Part shown: positions 9,421-19,369 of the stretch, piece by piece | How positions within the stretch are numbered: position 1 is the stretch's first letter | Layout: each line of letters starts with the position of its first letter | Assembly (NCBI GenBank): GCA_015061905.1 | Contig: SUVQ01000012.1 | Coordinates: forward strand, 1-55,497 | Reading direction: 5' to 3' | Source of the DNA: Verrucomicrobiota bacterium | Lineage (GTDB): Bacteria > Verrucomicrobiota > Verrucomicrobiia > Opitutales > UBA953 | DNA: 55,497 nt | Notes under the pieces: generated by a model | What the model was told of the DNA's origin: nothing | Database searches by the model: none | Seen by the model: only the letters and a program-made list of their open reading frames with translations | Program-made: the position numbers and the translations under genes

Positions 9421-10506
9421 ATGGGCAGTATCTTCGGCAAACTTTTTCAAATCTCAACATTCGGCGAAAGCCACGGATCGGGCATCGGTGTCGTCATCGA
9501 CGGCTGTCCCGCGCAACTGCCGATTTCCGCCGAAGAAATCCAAGCCGAGCTCGACCGCCGCCGTCCCGGACAAAGCGCGCTTTCCACTCCGCGCAACGAA
9601 GGCGACCGCGTCGAAATCCTCTCCGGCGTCTATCAGGGACAAACCACGGGAACGCCGATCGCCCTACTCGTGCGCAACACCGACCACCGCCCGCAGGCTT
9701 ACGACAAACTGCGCGACCAATTCCGCCCCTCGCACGCCGATTTTACCTACATCGCCAAATACGGTTTCCGCAACCCGGAAGGCGGCGGGCGAGCCTCCGC
9801 CCGCGAAACCGTCGGACGCGTTGCCACCGGCGCAATCGCGAAAAAACTTCTCGCCGCGTTCTGCCCCGAAATCGAATTTTCCTGCTACGTCGAAAGCGTC
9901 GCAGAAATCGCAATGCCGCCGTGCGAAACTTTTTTCCCGCAAAGCGAAATCGAACGCGTTCCCGTGCGTTGCCCGCACGCCGAAATCGCGGAAAAAATGG
10001 AAACGCGCATCAAAACGGCACGCGCGGACGGAGATTCCGTCGGCGGAACAATTCGCTGCAAAATCCGCGGCGTTCCCGCCGGCTTGGGCGAACCGGTTTT
10101 TGACCGCCTCGAAGCCGATCTCGCCAAAGCCATGCTTTGCATTCCCGCCACCAAGGGCTTTGAAATCGGGAGCGGTTTCGCGGGAACGCGCCTCTGCGGC
10201 TCCGAGCACAACGACGCATTTGAAATGCGCGACGGAAAAATCCGCACCGCGACCAACCGATCCGGCGGCGTCCAAGGCGGCATTTCCAACGGCGAGGAAA
10301 TCAACTTCCGCGTCGCGTTCAAGCCGACGCCGACCATCGCAAAAAAACAAGCGAGTGTCGACGCCTCGGGAACGCCCTGCGAAGTCGTCGGGCACGGTCG
10401 CCACGACCCCTGTGTACTCCCGCGCGCCGTCCCCGTCGTCGAAGCCATGGCGGCACTCGTCCTCGCCGATCACCTTTTGCGCCAACGCGCCCAACGCGTT
10501 TTTTAA
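9421..10506 (+). CDS. aroC: Chorismate synthase
   Basis: It makes chorismate from 5-enolpyruvylshikimate-3-phosphate using reduced FMN, the last shared step of aromatic amino acid synthesis. The product (361 residues) has all family signatures: [14 protein letters not shown] near residue 16, [16 protein letters not shown] near 48, [17 protein letters not shown] near 115, [14 protein letters not shown] near 281, and the C-terminal [18 protein letters not shown]. It is divergent from the AGE epimerase gene with about 170 bases between. No other aro gene lies here. It carries several copies of the CGGGAACG motif. Confidence 0.97.
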   Translation: MGSIFGKLFQISTFGESHGSGIGVVIDGCPAQLPISAEEIQAELDRRRPGQSALSTPRNEGDRVEILSGVYQGQTTGTPIALLVRNTDHRPQAYDKLRDQFRPSHADFTYIAKYGFRNPEGGGRASARETVGRVATGAIAKKLLAAFCPEIEFSCYVESVAEIAMPPCETFFPQSEIERVPVRCPHAEIAEKMETRIKTARADGDSVGGTIRCKIRGVPAGLGEPVFDRLEADLAKAMLCIPATKGFEIGSGFAGTRLCGSEHNDAFEMRDGKIRTATNRSGGVQGGISNGEEINFRVAFKPTPTIAKKQASVDASGTPCEVVGHGRHDPCVLPRAVPVVEAMAALVLADHLLRQRAQRVF

Positions 10507-10517
10507 CTTTTATTCAA

Positions 10518-10611
10518 ACGCAAAGAACGCAAAGATTTACCGGAAGGAACCACGAATAGACACGAATTCACACGAATTTTAACAACGTGAAAATCTTCGC
10601 GTTCTTTGCGT
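10518..10611. repeat. Imperfect inverted repeat with CCACGAAT-type core
   Basis: Arms ACGCAAAGAACGCAAAGATTT (10518-10538) and its near-complement AATCTTCGCGTTCTTTGCGT (to 10611) enclose three direct repeats of the type CACGAATNNACACGAATNNA. It fills the gap between aroC and the next gene and could fold into a long hairpin in the RNA. Related copies lie at 19165-19293, 20288-20360 and 51866-51955. Confidence 0.75.
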
Positions 10612-10623
10612 AAAAAAAATCCC

Positions 10624-11394
10624 ATGACAAATTTATATATTTTCCTCGGAACTCCGAATTGCGGCAGGCGCGCAATTCTCGCGGACTTGATTCGCGACGG
10701 GCTCGACGGTGAAACCACCGTTTACATCGCCGAAGCCGAACGCAATGCCGAAGCCGAAAAACCGCTCGCCGACGCTCCCGCGACAACGCTTCGCTCGTGG
10801 AAATTTAACGACGACGGGAACGCCGTCGAACTCGGCGAAGCGCATGATGCCGGAGACAACGCCGTTTTCCTGACCGACGGCGAAGACGATCCCGTGGATC
10901 AAATCGAAGCACTCGCCGCGCTCGCAAAACGCCTCGGCTGGCACGTCGCGCGCGTCGTTACGATTGTCGATTGCAAATTTGCCGCCGCCGTTCCCGCGAG
11001 TGCGGACTGGTTCGCCGCGTGTATTCACTTTTCGGATACGGTTTTGCTGACAAACCGAGAAGGCATTTCAAATCAATGGCTCAACGCATTTAAAACACCT
11101 TACGTTAAAAATTGTTTTCCCTGCACCTTTGAATTTGTGAAGAAGAACCGCGTGGAAAATCCGGCGCGCGTTCTCGCGGATAATCCGCGCCGTATGACGA
11201 TGATTTTTGACGAGCAGGATCCGATTGACGACATGGAATTTGACGAGGAAAACCTGCCCGAAGAACCGTTTGATTTGGTTTCGGCTCCGGATCCTTACTT
11301 TGAAACAACGGAATCCGGCGCGCGGAAAATCGTCGTCCCCTTCATCGGCGATTTGCTCGACGCATACGAAAACCGCCCGGTGTCCGAATCCTAA
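10624..11394 (+). CDS. CobW/P-loop GTPase-like protein with degenerate Walker A
   Basis: A 256-residue soluble protein. The N-terminus, LYIFLGTPNCGRRAILADLI, sits where a CobW/HypB/UreG-type Walker A (GxxGxGKT) would be, but lysine is replaced by arginine. Later VVTIVDCKF (an aspartate after beta strands) and VLLTNREGISNQW (an NKxD-like spot) keep the order of that GTPase class. The tail is acidic (DDMEFDEENLPEEPFD). I infer a metal- or cofactor-linked P-loop protein, possibly with altered nucleotide use. The ATP-grasp gene starts 29 bases downstream, so the two are probably one operon. ATG 10624 is chosen over one six codons upstream because it begins directly at the first strand. Confidence 0.55.
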   Translation: MTNLYIFLGTPNCGRRAILADLIRDGLDGETTVYIAEAERNAEAEKPLADAPATTLRSWKFNDDGNAVELGEAHDAGDNAVFLTDGEDDPVDQIEALAALAKRLGWHVARVVTIVDCKFAAAVPASADWFAACIHFSDTVLLTNREGISNQWLNAFKTPYVKNCFPCTFEFVKKNRVENPARVLADNPRRMTMIFDEQDPIDDMEFDEENLPEEPFDLVSAPDPYFETTESGARKIVVPFIGDLLDAYENRPVSES

Positions 11395-11423
11395 CGTTCA
11401 ATTTCCGCTTTTAATTCCCGCTC

Positions 11424-12575
11424 ATGATTATTCTCGAAAAACCCTTTGTTTCAAACGAGCTCAAAGATTATCTCGAAGCCTCGCAAGTTGCCGTTTTGAA
11501 AAACGAAATGTCACTTGAAGCGGCGCAAACGCATAAGCTCAATCTCATCGAAGACGCCGAGGCGCGGGAACGCATCGCCGCCGGCGAGCGCATTTACACG
11601 ACTTCGGAAAACGCACTTGATTGGATTTATGCCAACACGCCCGGCGGAAACGCGCTGACCGCGACAATTGACGCGATGAAGAACAAAGCGGCAATGCGGC
11701 GACTTCTCAAAACCGTTTATCCGGATTTCTTTTTCGAGGAAATTGAGGCGGAAAAGCTACACGACGTAAAATTTGAAAACCTGCCCTGCCCGGTTGTTTT
11801 AAAACCTTCGGTCGGTTTTTTCAGCGTCGGTGTTTACACGATTCAAACGCGGGAAGATTGGGCGAATGCGCTCGCCGACATTGAAACGACTTCCGAAAAC
11901 TGGAAGAAGCTTTATCCGGAAAGCGTGCTCGGGAACGGAAAATTTGTCATTGAAAAATATATACACGGAGAAGAATACGCCGTGGACGTATATTTTGACG
12001 ACGACGGGAACGCGGTTATTTTAAATATTCTCAAGCACGATTTTTCTTCGGAAAGTGATGTTAGCGACCGGCTTTACTACACCTCGAAAGAAATCATCAC
12101 GGAAAAACTTTCTCCGCTGACGGCATTTTTCAACCGCGTAAATACGGTTCTCGGCGCGCGCAATTTCCCGGCGCACGTCGAGTTGCGGATTGAAGCAAAC
12201 GGGCGGATTTCTCCGATTGAGTTCAACCCGATGCGCTTTGCCGGTTGCTGTTGCACGGACGTCGGACTCTTTGCCTACGGAATCCGCACCTACGATTATT
12301 TTCTCAACAACAAAAAACCGGACTGGGAAAAACTCCTCGCAGGCAAAGACGGGAAAATTTATACAATGTGCGTGCTGAACAAGCCCGCGCCCTGCCCGCC
12401 GATTCGGGAGTTTGACTACGATGCGCTCTGCAAAAAATTTGAATGCGTTCGCGCGGTGAGAAAATTTGATTTTCGAGAAAGCACCACTTTCGGGTTCCTT
12501 TTCACGGAAACGAAAAATACGGACGAGTTGAAATTCATCGTCAATTCCGACCTCAAGGAATTTATTCGAAGCTAA
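11424..12575 (+). CDS. ATP-grasp domain protein
   Basis: A 383-residue protein with an ATP-grasp core. Seen: a lead-in helix with AMRRLLKTVYPDFF, the ATP-clamping strand CPVVLKPSVGFFSVGVY near residue 120, FVIEKYIHGEEYAVDVYFDD near 172, and the metal-binding segment HVELRIEANGRISPIEFNPMRFAG near 250. Such enzymes join a carboxylate to an amine or thiol through an acyl-phosphate. Substrates are unknown. The upstream CobW-like gene is probably co-transcribed. The stop lies nine bases from the convergent stop of the giant protein gene, leaving no room for a separate terminator. Confidence 0.8.
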   Translation: MIILEKPFVSNELKDYLEASQVAVLKNEMSLEAAQTHKLNLIEDAEARERIAAGERIYTTSENALDWIYANTPGGNALTATIDAMKNKAAMRRLLKTVYPDFFFEEIEAEKLHDVKFENLPCPVVLKPSVGFFSVGVYTIQTREDWANALADIETTSENWKKLYPESVLGNGKFVIEKYIHGEEYAVDVYFDDDGNAVILNILKHDFSSESDVSDRLYYTSKEIITEKLSPLTAFFNRVNTVLGARNFPAHVELRIEANGRISPIEFNPMRFAGCCCTDVGLFAYGIRTYDYFLNNKKPDWEKLLAGKDGKIYTMCVLNKPAPCPPIREFDYDALCKKFECVRAVRKFDFRESTTFGFLFTETKNTDELKFIVNSDLKEFIRS

Positions 12576-12584
12576 AAAGCAGGC

Positions 12585-15500
12585 TCACTTCCGGCTTTGT
12601 TTTTTCCAAAACCGGAAGATTTTGAATACCGCCACGAGCGAGAACAGGAACAGGAAAACCTCTAAGCCGTTCCCGTTTCCGGCTTTTTCTCTTTGGGGGA
12701 AAGAGAGAACTGCCCGGAATTTTGAAATATCGTTCCCGTCGGCGACGTATGTTTTTACGGAGCCGTCCTTAAAATACGATTCCAAGAACCGTGAATTTTC
12801 ATCCGAGGCGGAATCCGAAAAGGTTTCCGGCGCGCGCCCGAAAATTTCCAAAATTTCGGAGGATTCATCGCGCGCGCACAAGCTCCAGGTTTCCTTTTCC
12901 GCGCCTACGATTTCCGCGGGAACGAGTTCCCACACCCGCCGCTCGCCGCGCTGAACGGGAACCGGCGCATGTTCGTAAACGACGGAAATTTCCACGGGCG
13001 CGGCTTCTTTCGCGAAAATCGGGAGCCACACGGAATTTTCTCCGTCCCCGCCGAGCGGCACCACGCGGGCGGCACTTCCCGCAACGGAAACCGAACGCAA
13101 AGTTCCTCCCTTGGGAAGGAGTATCCGAAGCACGTCGCTACGCGTTACGTTCAGCGAGATCTGTTCTTCCGTTATCGCATTTTCCCGATTGTAAACCGTA
13201 TAGCGGCGCAAAGATTCCGCGCGAAACGAATCCCGATGCACATCCGAGCGGCTTTCATTCCACGAGCGGACGGCGTCTGCGGAAATAGCGGATTCCGCCG
13301 GATATTTTTCCGCATATTTTTCCAGCATCCAGCTTTTCCCGTCCAGAAACGGGCGCAATTCTGCGGGAACGTCCGCTTCCGCGACTTTTTCCGGAGAGTG
13401 GGATTTCAATTCCGTAAACACGTTCCCGTTTTCCACCGCAAGCCACGCATTTTGGCGCTCGGCATCCGCAACAAAAACGCGAGGAATCCGCACGACATTT
13501 GTAAGCGGAAGCGGAGTAAAAAACTCCGCGCTCAACCGGACGTTCCCGCGAATCGGTTTCGAAAAACGCAATTCGTAGACGGACGGATTATCTTCGGTTT
13601 TTGCGGTCGAAATTAAATCTTTTCCGAAAAAGCGCACGGCGAGCGCATTGTCCGGAATACGCACGCGCACGGAATCACGCGCGACGTTTTCTATTTCAAA
13701 AATCATATCCCAGTTCGAATGCGCGTAACGCCCGCTTGGGCTTACGCGATGAAGCCAGGAAACGTTTGTAAACGGCTTGGACTCCACGACCTGAAACTTT
13801 GCCGCCTCCGAGCCGCGGCTGTAGTAGCGGAAGCGGAAAGTGTCGCTTTCTCCGTCTTCCGAAGCTTCTTTAAACATTGTGCGCCCGGACGCGACGGGAA
13901 CGAGCCGCAAACCTTCGTCCACGGAAACGGTGATTTCGCCTCGTTGGGATTTTGCGTTTTCGACCCAGAAATTCGGCAAAGCCCATTCTTTTGCGTCCTG
14001 CGGGAACGCGCCGGAGAGCCAAATCCGAAATTCCTGTTCTCCGGAAAGTGCTTGTTTTAAGCGAATCACAATCCGCGACGAGCCGTCTTCCAAGGGAATT
14101 TTTTCCCAGTAATTAAGCATTTCGCCCCGAATAACGTCGACGTTGATTCCCGCCGGAATCCGGTATTCGAGATTGAAAACTTCCGCGCGGGAAACCGTTG
14201 CCGTCAGCTTAACTTCCGCTCTCACGGAATCGCTGTTTACGAAAAATTTTTCCTCGCCCGTTATGCGTAAATTCGGACTGACGGCGGAAAGCTCCGCTTC
14301 AAATTCTCCGGCTTTATCCACCGAGCGAAACGCCCGCCGCAGGCGCAATCCCGGATCGATTGCCATTCCCGCCGCCGCGAACGAGCGGGTAAACTCGTCT
14401 TCGTCAATTGTTGCCAAATTCCCGACGTAGACGGCGTCTACCTGCAAAGCTTCCCCGGTCGCAATTCCGATAGTGCTCACCTGCACATCGCAATCAAGAG
14501 CTTCCAATGCCGAAAATTTCTTCCGCACGGGCAGGAAGCTGAGTTGCGTTTGTGTAAAAATCGACAGCGAAAAATCCGAAATTCTCGGTGCCGTAAACAA
14601 CACCGTCAGCAAGCCCGTTTCCCGATTAAAATTCCAGCGATGAATCGCTGCGCCTTCGATTCTGGAAACGGAAAACGGTGCCGGAATCCGAATCCGCACG
14701 CGCGAGATTTCTCCCTGCGCGGGAACGAATTTCATCACGTGCCGCCCCTCGATAACGCCGGCGGAAGGCACGTAGAGATTTTCGCCCGACGCGAACACGC
14801 GCAACGCCTCGCGGGAGCGTTCCCGTTCCCGAGGGTTCCAAAACACTTCGCGCTCGGCTTTCGGTTTAAAAACGATTTGCGCAATCTGGGATTTTTCGCC
14901 CCAAGGCGTCAACGTTGTCGTAACGGCTCCTTTCGCCGAAACCTGAACTTCCGCCCGGGGCACGTGCACCGTGGCGACATCCGCCGCCGCGCTCCCGGAA
15001 AGAATCGGAAATCCCCGTGCGTTTTCCTTGAGTGCAAGCTCGTAAGAAAATTTCGCGGAAAACGTTCCCGCGCGTTCCAAAACCACCTGATAAACGTAGC
15101 CGGAATCCTTGGAGCGAATGCGTTCCAAACGCAACATCGATTTTTCCGCTTTTTCAAAAGAAGTCAGCACCGCCGGCGATGCCAGCAAGTCGAAACGGTC
15201 TCCGGCGTAGCCCGTAACCCGAATATCGCCGCGGGCAACAATACGATCGCCGCGAACGTCTATCGCCTGCGTGATGCGATCCGCAACATCGTGCGGAATC
15301 TCAATCTCCTCCGCAAGCGCAGGAATCTCCACCGCCGCGCCGGAAGCTTCTCCGCGCGCATCGGGCGGGAACGCCAACGCCAATCCCGCCGCCGCTAAAA
15401 TCCAAAGCCCCGCGCGCCCGACATGCGCGACGGAAATCCTTGAAATACCCCGCACTACCGCAGGCGCGAGCAAGGCAAAAATCTCCACGAAAACCGTCGC

Positions 15501-18500
15501 CGCCACAAAGGCGGGAACGCGATACGGGAAATCCTCAAGCGCAAAAATCGCCGCCGAAATATAAACCAGGCTTCGCCCCGCAATCCGCAGGCACAAACGC
15601 CGGCAAACGCTTCCGCAAAGCAAAAACGAAACGCCGAACACAAACAGGCAAATCAGAACAACTTCCGTCAATCCCAGCGGCAAGCCGCCGTTCAAAAAGT
15701 AAAACCGATGCAACGTAACCTCCAGCACCGCACCCGGCTCCGTCAATCCGGCAATGTGAACGGCTTCACCGTATTCCGGACAAACCGTTTCCACCAAACG
15801 CCACACGCACGCCACGGAAAAAACCGTTCCCGCCGCAAGCGCAACGACACGAAGCACGCGGTGCGTTTTTCTCCGGCTCGAAATAAAACCGGAGACGGAC
15901 AACGCAATCACCAAGCCCAAAAACGCCAACGCCGGCACATAAAAACGCGTCAGTAGGCAATCGAACAAGCGACCCCAAAACGCGACATCAGGAACGTCAT
16001 TGAGCACTCTTCCGGAAACGGCTTCGCCCATCGTGCTTGAACTGACGACTCCGAAGCCGACAAAAACCGTGCGCATCACCGGCGCAAAAACTTTGGGAAA
16101 CTCCAAGCGGCGTTCCCGCGCGAAATCCTCTTCTCCGTTCACGGGTTCCATGCGCAGGCTGATTTCTCCGGTCTTTGGCGGAATAGGAAGCGCGATCGTT
16201 CCGTCCGGCAAATTTTTCGCGCCCGCGCACACGATTTTCATTCCTTCGGGAACGCCGATATTGAGCTCGGAAGCCCCGAGCGAGTTGCAGCGGTAAACGA
16301 TGTCGCAACTCTGCCCGGCATTCGACGTGATTTGGGCTTCCGTAACGATAACTTTCGGCGTCGCTTCCTGCTTGGGAAGACGCGTTTCCAACTGCAGACG
16401 AAACGGTCTTTCAACAAATTGATACGCGCGGAAAAGAATGGCTCCGCCCCGGCGGACATAATCGGGATCCGCATCTTTAAGCGGGAGCGTGGAAAGTGCG
16501 TGCACGGATTCTTCTCCCGCCAAGCTCAATACGCGATCCGCAGTAATCAAAATCGTTCCCGAATCGCTGACGACATTGTTCAGCGTCGCGCCTTCAAACG
16601 GCTGCAACACGCCGTCTTCCCGTCCGCCTTCGAAGCTTGCCGACACGGAAAACGCATCGCTCAAGCCGCCGGAAAGCTGAACTTTCGCCACGCCGCGCTC
16701 GTCCACCGTCCAATTGCGCACGGCTTCGCCCGAAACGGAAAGCACCTTTGCGCCCGCCGGGAACGCAATTTCCACCTCGGAAACGGGAACGCTGCCCGGC
16801 GTGTAATCCACTTTGAGATTGCCGAAAATTTTATCGCGCCCGATTTTGTAAACGCAGGAAGAAACACCGCGCAAATCCGCCGGGCGAGCCACCGGACAAA
16901 TCCGCAACGAAGTTTTTCCCTCACGTCGGCGAAACGCCATTTCAGGCGGGTTTTTCTCACTAAACTCCGCCGGGGAAATTTCCGCCAAATTTTCCTCCGC
17001 CTCCGGCAAAAGGCGAATCTGCTTCCGGGCGGAAACGCCGATTTCTCCGGAAACGAAATGCGCCTGCGGGAACAGGCAGGAACGCAACTCCGCAGTCTGC
17101 CCGAGAGCACCGGCTTCCTTTTGGAAAGCCAGCGCAAATTTGCCTTCGCCCAAAAGCGGCTCCGAAAAAACCACTTTGAGAAGCCGGTATCCCGGCGTTT
17201 CCGGTTTTTCCAGCAATTCATGGCTCGCGACAATTTCCGAATCGAGCGAAACCAAGCTCAAGTCGTCGGGAACGAGAACGTGCATTTCGTAAAGCGGAGC
17301 ATCGTGCACCTCAAAGCTGACAAGCTGCCCGGAGCTGATTTTTCCCTCGTCAAAAAACCAACGTTCCCGCGGCGTTACAATCAGGTCGGAATGTATAAAA
17401 TCCGCTTTAACCCGAAGTTTTTCAATTTCGCTCGAAAGGCGATAAACGGAAGCCTCGTCCTCCGAAACATCTTTTTTGAAAAAACTCCCGTCCGCCGGAA
17501 ATTCCGAAGCGACGATTTGAGTCATTCCCGCATGCGGGAGTGCCTCACAGCGAATCCCGATTCCGTTGCGCAAACGCAAAACTTCGTTGTTGCGCACGCA
17601 CACGGACGCAAGCGGAAGCCCTTCCCAATCCTTGCGCGCCGGCACAAGCCGTATCGGCTCCAATGTCGCCGGACATTCGATTGCCCGCGTTTGAGAAATC
17701 ACCCGCAACTTGTAGTTTTCGGACTTCGGCTGGCTCAAGCGCACGGACAAACCGCGCTTCCCGTTTTCCAAAGGAATCAGCGTCCACGAAAGCAAATCCT
17801 GCCCCGAAACCGAAAGCACATCTCCCGTTCCCGCCATTTCAAAAAACAAAGAAGAAAGCTCGCCCTGAGAAATTGTAAAATTCAACTCGCTTTTCTGCCG
17901 CAACACTCCCGTCGTAATTTGCATTTCCGAAACGGAATCTATCGCGTAAACGGCGGCGGAAAATTCCGGCGGCGTCGGAATGCTCGGTCGCCACCTCAAA
18001 TCCAACGCTCCGCTCGACGGCAAAAATCCTTCAAAAATCCGCTCCCGATTCATTTGCGGAATCGAAACATTATCCGTCGCAAAAACCGTGTCCGACGGCA
18101 TTCCTTTCAGCGAATACGGAGCGACTTGCGCCACGGGAACGCAAAAATTTATCTGCCTCCACCCGTCGATTTCGCGAATCCCCGCGTCAAAAAGCAAATC
18201 CACATCAAATTCGCCGCGCGCGGGAAACCGCAACAAATATTCGGATTCCCCGCTTTTTTTGTCCGTTTTTGCCAAAACGACAAATTCGTTTTTTTCCGGA
18301 AAATCCAAAAGCGCCGCGTTCCCGGTCAACACGGGAACTTCAGCTCCGATTTCGCGCACCAAAGCTTTTGCCCGAAGCCGGAAACGCGCGCCGGAAGACC
18401 CCACGTCGCCGGACAAAGAAAACTTTTCGAGCGAAACCGGAGCCAGCAATTCATTCGCCCGCGCAATGTCCAATCGCAAAGAAGGCGTGCCCAAAATGCT

Positions 18501-19091
18501 GTAATTAATCTGCGAGCGCGTCCTCTCTCCCAACGGAATCAACCCGCGCTCCTGCTTCGCATACAAACGCAAATCCGTCGATGCCAAAAACTGCACGACT
18601 CCGACAAATGCGGCAGAATCCACGCCGGAAAAAATCAGCGGCGAAATCGTCGTCGGCAACTTCAGCGGCTGTCGCCCGGAAATCGTCAGCGTAAATTGTT
18701 TTTCCGCCCCCAAGTCCTTCGGTCGGATTTCCAAAAACGTCCGCGAGCTTTCGCGGCGAATACTCCAGTCCTTAACTTTTTCTCCGGAGACATTAAAAAT
18801 CTCGCCCTGTCCGTTCCCGATTCCGAAAACCTCGAGCGTAACCTTGTCCATTTCGCCCTGCAAAATATCCACCGTCGCCCGCGCATTCACGACGGCTTCG
18901 CGTTCCCGAATGAAAAAAGATTCGTTGAGCGCAATCTTGTAAAAGAGCTTCTCGGGCGCGGCGGGAGCGGCAACGGGAACGCCTTCCGGCTCCGCCGAGG
19001 CAACAGGCTCGCTCGAAGCACAAACTCCGAACGGAGAAAGCACATACGCAAAAATAAGCGAAAAAAGGCCAACGAGAAAAAACTTTCGCAT
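12585..19091 (-). CDS. Giant multi-module envelope protein (2,168 residues), function unknown
   Basis: I do not recognise a named family. Starting at ATG 19091 the protein has a signal peptide (MRKFFLVGLFSLIFAYVLSP... ending near Ala-Ser-Ser). A set of hydrophobic helices lies at about residues 1040-1250, and one C-terminal helix (FLFLFSLVAVFKIF, then FWKKQSRK) would leave a short cytoplasmic tail. The two long soluble halves are rich in beta strands. A module recurs: strand, hydrophobic-x-Gly-x4-Trp, strand, as in VSGEKVKDWSI (about residue 101), VSGQDLLSWTL (425), VSGEAVRNWTV (783), IEGAAIHRWNF (1475) and IRGEMLNYWEK (1652), with weaker copies near 1790 and 2040. This suggests stacked beta-sandwich units exposed to the periplasm. 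It is monocistronic and convergent with the ATP-grasp gene. Confidence 0.8.
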   Translation of the reverse strand: MRKFFLVGLFSLIFAYVLSPFGVCASSEPVASAEPEGVPVAAPAAPEKLFYKIALNESFFIREREAVVNARATVDILQGEMDKVTLEVFGIGNGQGEIFNVSGEKVKDWSIRRESSRTFLEIRPKDLGAEKQFTLTISGRQPLKLPTTISPLIFSGVDSAAFVGVVQFLASTDLRLYAKQERGLIPLGERTRSQINYSILGTPSLRLDIARANELLAPVSLEKFSLSGDVGSSGARFRLRAKALVREIGAEVPVLTGNAALLDFPEKNEFVVLAKTDKKSGESEYLLRFPARGEFDVDLLFDAGIREIDGWRQINFCVPVAQVAPYSLKGMPSDTVFATDNVSIPQMNRERIFEGFLPSSGALDLRWRPSIPTPPEFSAAVYAIDSVSEMQITTGVLRQKSELNFTISQGELSSLFFEMAGTGDVLSVSGQDLLSWTLIPLENGKRGLSVRLSQPKSENYKLRVISQTRAIECPATLEPIRLVPARKDWEGLPLASVCVRNNEVLRLRNGIGIRCEALPHAGMTQIVASEFPADGSFFKKDVSEDEASVYRLSSEIEKLRVKADFIHSDLIVTPRERWFFDEGKISSGQLVSFEVHDAPLYEMHVLVPDDLSLVSLDSEIVASHELLEKPETPGYRLLKVVFSEPLLGEGKFALAFQKEAGALGQTAELRSCLFPQAHFVSGEIGVSARKQIRLLPEAEENLAEISPAEFSEKNPPEMAFRRREGKTSLRICPVARPADLRGVSSCVYKIGRDKIFGNLKVDYTPGSVPVSEVEIAFPAGAKVLSVSGEAVRNWTVDERGVAKVQLSGGLSDAFSVSASFEGGREDGVLQPFEGATLNNVVSDSGTILITADRVLSLAGEESVHALSTLPLKDADPDYVRRGGAILFRAYQFVERPFRLQLETRLPKQEATPKVIVTEAQITSNAGQSCDIVYRCNSLGASELNIGVPEGMKIVCAGAKNLPDGTIALPIPPKTGEISLRMEPVNGEEDFARERRLEFPKVFAPVMRTVFVGFGVVSSSTMGEAVSGRVLNDVPDVAFWGRLFDCLLTRFYVPALAFLGLVIALSVSGFISSRRKTHRVLRVVALAAGTVFSVACVWRLVETVCPEYGEAVHIAGLTEPGAVLEVTLHRFYFLNGGLPLGLTEVVLICLFVFGVSFLLCGSVCRRLCLRIAGRSLVYISAAIFALEDFPYRVPAFVAATVFVEIFALLAPAVVRGISRISVAHVGRAGLWILAAAGLALAFPPDARGEASGAAVEIPALAEEIEIPHDVADRITQAIDVRGDRIVARGDIRVTGYAGDRFDLLASPAVLTSFEKAEKSMLRLERIRSKDSGYVYQVVLERAGTFSAKFSYELALKENARGFPILSGSAAADVATVHVPRAEVQVSAKGAVTTTLTPWGEKSQIAQIVFKPKAEREVFWNPRERERSREALRVFASGENLYVPSAGVIEGRHVMKFVPAQGEISRVRIRIPAPFSVSRIEGAAIHRWNFNRETGLLTVLFTAPRISDFSLSIFTQTQLSFLPVRKKFSALEALDCDVQVSTIGIATGEALQVDAVYVGNLATIDEDEFTRSFAAAGMAIDPGLRLRRAFRSVDKAGEFEAELSAVSPNLRITGEEKFFVNSDSVRAEVKLTATVSRAEVFNLEYRIPAGINVDVIRGEMLNYWEKIPLEDGSSRIVIRLKQALSGEQEFRIWLSGAFPQDAKEWALPNFWVENAKSQRGEITVSVDEGLRLVPVASGRTMFKEASEDGESDTFRFRYYSRGSEAAKFQVVESKPFTNVSWLHRVSPSGRYAHSNWDMIFEIENVARDSVRVRIPDNALAVRFFGKDLISTAKTEDNPSVYELRFSKPIRGNVRLSAEFFTPLPLTNVVRIPRVFVADAERQNAWLAVENGNVFTELKSHSPEKVAEADVPAELRPFLDGKSWMLEKYAEKYPAESAISADAVRSWNESRSDVHRDSFRAESLRRYTVYNRENAITEEQISLNVTRSDVLRILLPKGGTLRSVSVAGSAARVVPLGGDGENSVWLPIFAKEAAPVEISVVYEHAPVPVQRGERRVWELVPAEIVGAEKETWSLCARDESSEILEIFGRAPETFSDSASDENSRFLESYFKDGSVKTYVADGNDISKFRAVLSFPQREKAGNGNGLEVFLFLFSLVAVFKIFRFWKKQSRK

Positions 19092-19164
19092 GCGTAGAAT
19101 TAAATACGTTTCCCGCACGCGTTTAAACACAGAAGTTTAAAGGGAACGTTCCCGTCGCGAAAAG

Positions 19165-19293
19165 AAGAAACCACGAATAAACACAAATATTCACGAATGT
19201 TTTAACGCAAAGAAACACAAAGTTTTTAAATAAAAGCTCTGTGTCTCCGTGAGAACCTCTTAAAAAAAACTTTGCGGCTTAGCGTCTTTGCGC
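19165..19293. repeat. CCACGAAT/CGCAAAG-type intergenic repeat
   Basis: It starts with ACCACGAATAAACACAAAT and a further CACGAAT. Then ACGCAAAGAAACACAAAGTTTT is answered by AAAACTTTGCGG and GTCTTTGCG as imperfect inverted arms. It is the same family as the copy at 10518-10611. A 12-bp palindrome GGGAACGTTCCC lies just before it at 19142-19153. Confidence 0.65.
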
Positions 19294-19331
19294 GAAAAAA
19301 AACGTTCCCGCGACCGAAGCCGCGGGAACGC
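19293..19331 (-). terminator. Terminator of the PEP-CTERM gene, inverted motif pair
   Basis: CGTTCCCGCG (19303-19312) pairs with CGCGGGAACG (19321-19330). On the minus strand the stem is followed by eight T. It lies 39 bases after the stop of the PEP-CTERM gene. Confidence 0.85.
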
Positions 19332-19369
19332 TCACACTTAATATAATTATGAATTAATATATTACTAAA

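Noticed and set aside
17522..17548. A second palindrome like that at 1041 (ATTCCCGCATGCGGGA)
   Set aside because: Only a partial match lying in the giant protein's coding frame; it may be a degenerate copy but cannot be told from coincidence.
16332..19097. A 921-codon open frame opposite the giant protein gene
   Set aside because: The minus strand has a signal peptide, membrane helices and repeated modules; the plus-strand product is an Arg/Asn-rich string with no domain logic. It is open because of codon bias.
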